Both the position numbers and the translations under genes were made by a program. The notes beneath the pieces were generated by a model, which was not told the DNA's origin, ran no database searches, and worked only from the letters and a program-made list of their open reading frames with translations. From Pseudomonas sp. RGM2987 (lineage in GTDB: Bacteria; Pseudomonadota; Gammaproteobacteria; Pseudomonadales; Pseudomonadaceae), in contig NZ_JALJDX010000184.1 of NCBI RefSeq assembly GCF_022952855.1, forward strand, positions 1 through 46,132: a stretch of DNA of 46,132 nucleotides, written 5' to 3'. Below are positions 43,771 to 46,132 of the stretch, one piece after another (positions within the stretch are counted from its first letter, which is position 1; each line of letters opens with the position of its first letter).

Positions 43771-45117
43771 ATGAACAAGTCCACCTTGGCCCTGGCCGTG
43801 GCCGTTGGGGTTTTGGCGCAGCAGGCAGGCGCCGCCGGTTTTATCGAAGACAGCAAGGCTACCTTGGGTCTGCGTAACTTCTACATCAACAACGACAACC
43901 GTGATTCGGCTGCCACCACCAACAAAGCTGAAGAATGGGGCCAGGGTTTTGACCTGCGCTTCACCTCTGGCTACACCCAGGGCACCGTTGGCTTCGGTAT
44001 CGATGCCATTGGCCTGTTGGGTATCAAGCTGGATTCGGGCGGTGGCACCAATGGCGCCTCCAACAACAGCTACGGCGGTACGGTCTTCCCAAGCAAGTCT
44101 AACGGCGAAGCGGTGGATAACTACTCCAGCCTGGGCCTGACTGCGAAAGCCAAGATTTCCCAGACCGAGCTGAAGCTGGGCACCCTGCAGCCAAAACTGC
44201 CAGTGATCGTGACCAACGATGGTCGTCTGCTGCCGCAAACCTTCCAGGGCGGCCAGATCACCTCGAACGAAATCAAGGACCTGACCCTGGTGGGTGGTCA
44301 GATCGAGCACGCCAAAGGTCGTAACTCCAGCAACAACGAGGAGTTGTCCATTGCCGGTGCGAACGGTCGTACCGCAAGCGGTCGCGATAGCAACAAGTTC
44401 ATCTACGGTGGCGGTGACTACAAAATCACCAAGGACCTGACTGCCCAGTACTACTACGGCAACCTGGACGACTTCTACAAGCAGCACTTCCTGGGTCTGG
44501 TTCACAACTGGGCCATCGGTCCGGGCGTACTGAAATCCGACCTGCGCTATTTCAACAGCCGCAGCGACGGTGCCAACGGTAACGATTCCACTTACTACAG
44601 CAGCGGTAACTACACCGGTTCTACCTCCGGCCGGGGTAAAGTCGACAACAACCTGTACAGCGGCTTGTTCCTGTACACCGTTGCCGGTCACACCTTCGGT
44701 GGCGGCTACCAGGTCAGCAACGGTAGCAGTGATTTCCCTTGGCTGAACCAGGGTGACGGTTCGTCGGCTTACCTGACCACCGACATGCAGATCGCCAAGT
44801 TCGCCCGTGCCGGCGAACGTACCTGGCAGGGCCGCTACTCCTACGACTTCGCCAAGCTGGGCGTGCCTGGCTTGACCGCTGGTGTGATCTACCTGCGCGG
44901 CGACAACATCGACACCGTCGGTTCCAATGGTCGTGAGAACGGCTCCGGCCGCTCCGAGTGGGAACGCGACATCACTGTCGGCTACGTCGTACCGGAAGGT
45001 CCGCTGAAGAACGTTGGCGTAATGTGGAAAAACGCTACCTGGCGCAACGACGTCCCAGGTCAGCGCGACCAGGACGAAAACCGCCTGATCGTCAGCTACT
45101 CGCTGCCGCTGCTGTAA
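43771..45117 (+). CDS. OprD family outer-membrane porin
   Basis: A 448-residue beta-barrel channel. Signal peptide MNKSTLALAVAVGVLAQQAG, cleaved about AGA-AG; mature start GFIEDSKATLGLRNFYINND is the OprD-family signature, followed by EEWGQGFDLRFTSGYTQGTV. The protein ends LIVSYSLPLL, close to the aromatic/hydrophobic terminus expected for barrel insertion. OprE/OprQ-type members are nearest by feel. These porins take up small molecules such as amino acids; substrate unknown. ATG 43771 has GAGAGGAGCG upstream. Codon choice is strongly biased (CTG, GGT, AAC), typical of a highly expressed gene. A terminator follows. Confidence 0.94.
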   Translation: MNKSTLALAVAVGVLAQQAGAAGFIEDSKATLGLRNFYINNDNRDSAATTNKAEEWGQGFDLRFTSGYTQGTVGFGIDAIGLLGIKLDSGGGTNGASNNSYGGTVFPSKSNGEAVDNYSSLGLTAKAKISQTELKLGTLQPKLPVIVTNDGRLLPQTFQGGQITSNEIKDLTLVGGQIEHAKGRNSSNNEELSIAGANGRTASGRDSNKFIYGGGDYKITKDLTAQYYYGNLDDFYKQHFLGLVHNWAIGPGVLKSDLRYFNSRSDGANGNDSTYYSSGNYTGSTSGRGKVDNNLYSGLFLYTVAGHTFGGGYQVSNGSSDFPWLNQGDGSSAYLTTDMQIAKFARAGERTWQGRYSYDFAKLGVPGLTAGVIYLRGDNIDTVGSNGRENGSGRSEWERDITVGYVVPEGPLKNVGVMWKNATWRNDVPGQRDQDENRLIVSYSLPLL

Positions 45118-45136
45118 GCAACACGCACGCGTAACG

Positions 45137-45176
45137 AAAAAAAGCCCCGCCCGGCATCACGCCGAGCGGGGCTTTT
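45137..45176 (+). terminator. Intrinsic terminator of the porin gene
   Basis: AAAGCCCCGC (45141) pairs with GCGGGGCTTT (45166) and an inner CGGC/GCCG stem extends the hairpin; TTTT follows on the plus strand and an A-run precedes. Starts about 20 bp after the stop. Confidence 0.9.
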
Positions 45177-45309
45177 ACGTTTTCGAGTCAGGCCCACCCC
45201 TGTAGCCTTTCTCGAAACAACTCCTCTTTCAGCAACTCGAGGCCTTCTCGAACCTCGCAGGGGATCTTCTGCCCATAGACAGGCCTGCGCCAGTGAACAG
45301 TTTTTTATA

Positions 45310-45338
45310 TTCACAATAGTTCTAATAAGATCAATATT
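45310..45338 (+). promoter_or_regulatory. Putative promoter of the 1-Cys peroxiredoxin gene
   Basis: TTCACA (45310-45315), 17 bp, AATATT (45333-45338) in a conspicuous AT-rich block (about 45299-45350) 69 bp before the ATG. Both boxes are about 4/6 to consensus, suggesting activator dependence. Confidence 0.35.
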
Positions 45339-45406
45339 TATTCTTTTTAAAAGCGCCGGAACCGAGGCACAGTCAGGCTCCACAACACCTCACAAGGAGC
45401 CGCATC

Positions 45407-46045
45407 ATGAGCCTCAGACTCGGCGACATCGCCCCCGATTTCGAACAGGATTCCAGCGTCGGCAAGATCCGTTTCCACGAATGGCTCGGCGACAGCTGGG
45501 GCGTGCTGTTCTCTCACCCGGCGGACTTCACGCCAGTGTGCACCACCGAACTGGGGTTCACCGCCAAGCTCAAGGATGAGTTCGCCCAGCGCGGCGTCAA
45601 GGCGATTGCTCTCTCGGTAGACCCGGTGGATTCCCATCACAAGTGGATCGAGGACATCAACGAGACCCAGAACACTGTGGTCAATTTCCCGATCCTGGCC
45701 GATGCCGATCGCAAGGTGTCGGACCTGTACGACCTGATCCACCCCAACGCCAGCGACACCTTGACCGTGCGCTCGCTGTTCGTGATTGACCCGAACAAGA
45801 AGGTTCGCCTGACGATCACTTATCCGGCGAGTACCGGACGCAATTTCAACGAGATCCTGCGGGTGATCGATTCCTTGCAATTGACCGACAACCACAAAGT
45901 CGCCACCCCGGCCAACTGGCAGGACGGTGATGAAGTGGTGATCGTGCCGTCGCTCAAGGATGAGGAAGAGATCAAGCGGCGCTTCCCGAAAGGCTATAGG
46001 GCGGTGAAGCCCTATCTGCGCCTGACACCGCAACCGAATCGTTGA
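45407..46045 (+). CDS. lsfA: 1-Cys peroxiredoxin (LsfA/Prx6 type)
   Basis: A 212-residue thiol peroxidase. The peroxidatic motif HPADFTPVCTTELG has Thr42 and Cys45; no resolving cysteine is present, as expected for the 1-Cys Prx6 class. The C-terminal dimerisation extension (VATPANWQDGDEVVIVPSLK, RFPKGYRAVKPYLRLTPQPN) matches LsfA. In Pseudomonas, LsfA is induced by sulfate starvation and oxidative stress. ATG 45407 follows AAGGAG (CACAAGGAGCCGCATC). Monocistronic here, with a REP after the stop. Confidence 0.94.
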   Translation: MSLRLGDIAPDFEQDSSVGKIRFHEWLGDSWGVLFSHPADFTPVCTTELGFTAKLKDEFAQRGVKAIALSVDPVDSHHKWIEDINETQNTVVNFPILADADRKVSDLYDLIHPNASDTLTVRSLFVIDPNKKVRLTITYPASTGRNFNEILRVIDSLQLTDNHKVATPANWQDGDEVVIVPSLKDEEEIKRRFPKGYRAVKPYLRLTPQPNR

Positions 46046-46070
46046 ATAGAGTAGGAAGACACCACTCTCT

Positions 46071-46096
46071 CTGTGGGAGCGGGCTTGCTCGCGAAG
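46071..46096. repeat. REP element at window edge (GCGAGCAAGCCCGCTCCCACA type, inverse orientation)
   Basis: CTGTGGGAGCGGGCTTGCTC(GCGAA) is one arm; its partner, if present, lies beyond 46132. Located 25 bp after the peroxiredoxin stop. Confidence 0.8.
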
Positions 46097-46132
46097 ACGG
46101 TGGGTCAGGTTAAGCAATGTCGCCTGATACAC

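Noticed and set aside
45118..45406. Minus-strand 95-codon frame between porin and peroxiredoxin
   Set aside because: It runs through the porin terminator and the AT-rich promoter block; no domain or SD.

Overview
The window is a stretch of Pseudomonas chromosome, most likely from the P. fluorescens group. This rests on GC-rich codon use, the gene order elbB / hemB-ppk / ppx / trxA / rho / ubiD / glpT / ygfB-pepP-ubiH / gcvT-gcvH / argE-argA, an OprD-type porin, a DUF2388 protein, and many REP elements of the GCGAGCAAGCCCGCTCCCACA and GGCGAGGGAGCTTGCTCCC types. The order agrees with what I remember of P. aeruginosa PAO1; I could not check that by alignment. I see no prophage, integrase, transposase, tRNA, rRNA or CRISPR array.

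Layout. 1-8010: elbB (-), a sterol-desaturase-family membrane oxidase with an apparent 3'-end frameshift (+), dedA (-), hemB and ppk in tandem (+), and convergent ppx (-). 8012-11820: a REP-bounded islet with a polar-amino-acid-type ABC importer (-) and a divergent FadR-type GntR regulator (+). 11942-18379: trxA, rho, an acyltransferase-3/SGNH protein, ubiD and a ferredoxin reductase, all (+). 18660-24886: ChaC (+), glpT (-) with two GlpR-like operators, a quinone oxidoreductase (-), a secreted FliL-domain protein (+), an EVE protein (-), a tiny membrane protein (+), then 5-formyl-THF cyclo-ligase, 6S RNA, zapA and a ZapB-like coiled coil (all -). 25016-29401: ygfB, pepP, ubiH and a second UbiH-family hydroxylase (+). 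29649-34104: an iron-binding protein and its permease, then gcvT and gcvH (+). 34279-37955: DUF2388, NfeD, SPFH/stomatin and an orphan GspE-type ATPase (-). 38100-39028: a divergent ACT-like protein / Lrp-family regulator pair. 39183-46045: CYTH-CHAD protein (-), argE, argA, OprD-family porin and LsfA-type 1-Cys peroxiredoxin (+).

Functional links. Polyphosphate and triphosphate metabolism is represented by ppk, ppx and the CYTH-CHAD protein. Ubiquinone synthesis is represented by ubiD, ubiH and a UbiI-like hydroxylase. Arginine synthesis has its first acetylation step (argA) beside its deacetylase (argE). The glycine cleavage T and H proteins are present without P or L. The iron importer lacks an adjacent ATPase, and the GspE protein lacks pilus or secretion partners.

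Most of the window is conserved housekeeping DNA and I found no convincing new multi-gene system. The less ordinary signals are: the frameshift in the sterol-desaturase gene; two GlpR-like operators at glpT; unassigned palindromes at 10971, 18515, 23107 and 38489; a possible LuxR-type HTH remnant between argA and the porin; the Shine-Dalgarno-less rho start with an overlapping mini-ORF; a possible Arg-Arg leader peptide before argA; and the mixed REP population.
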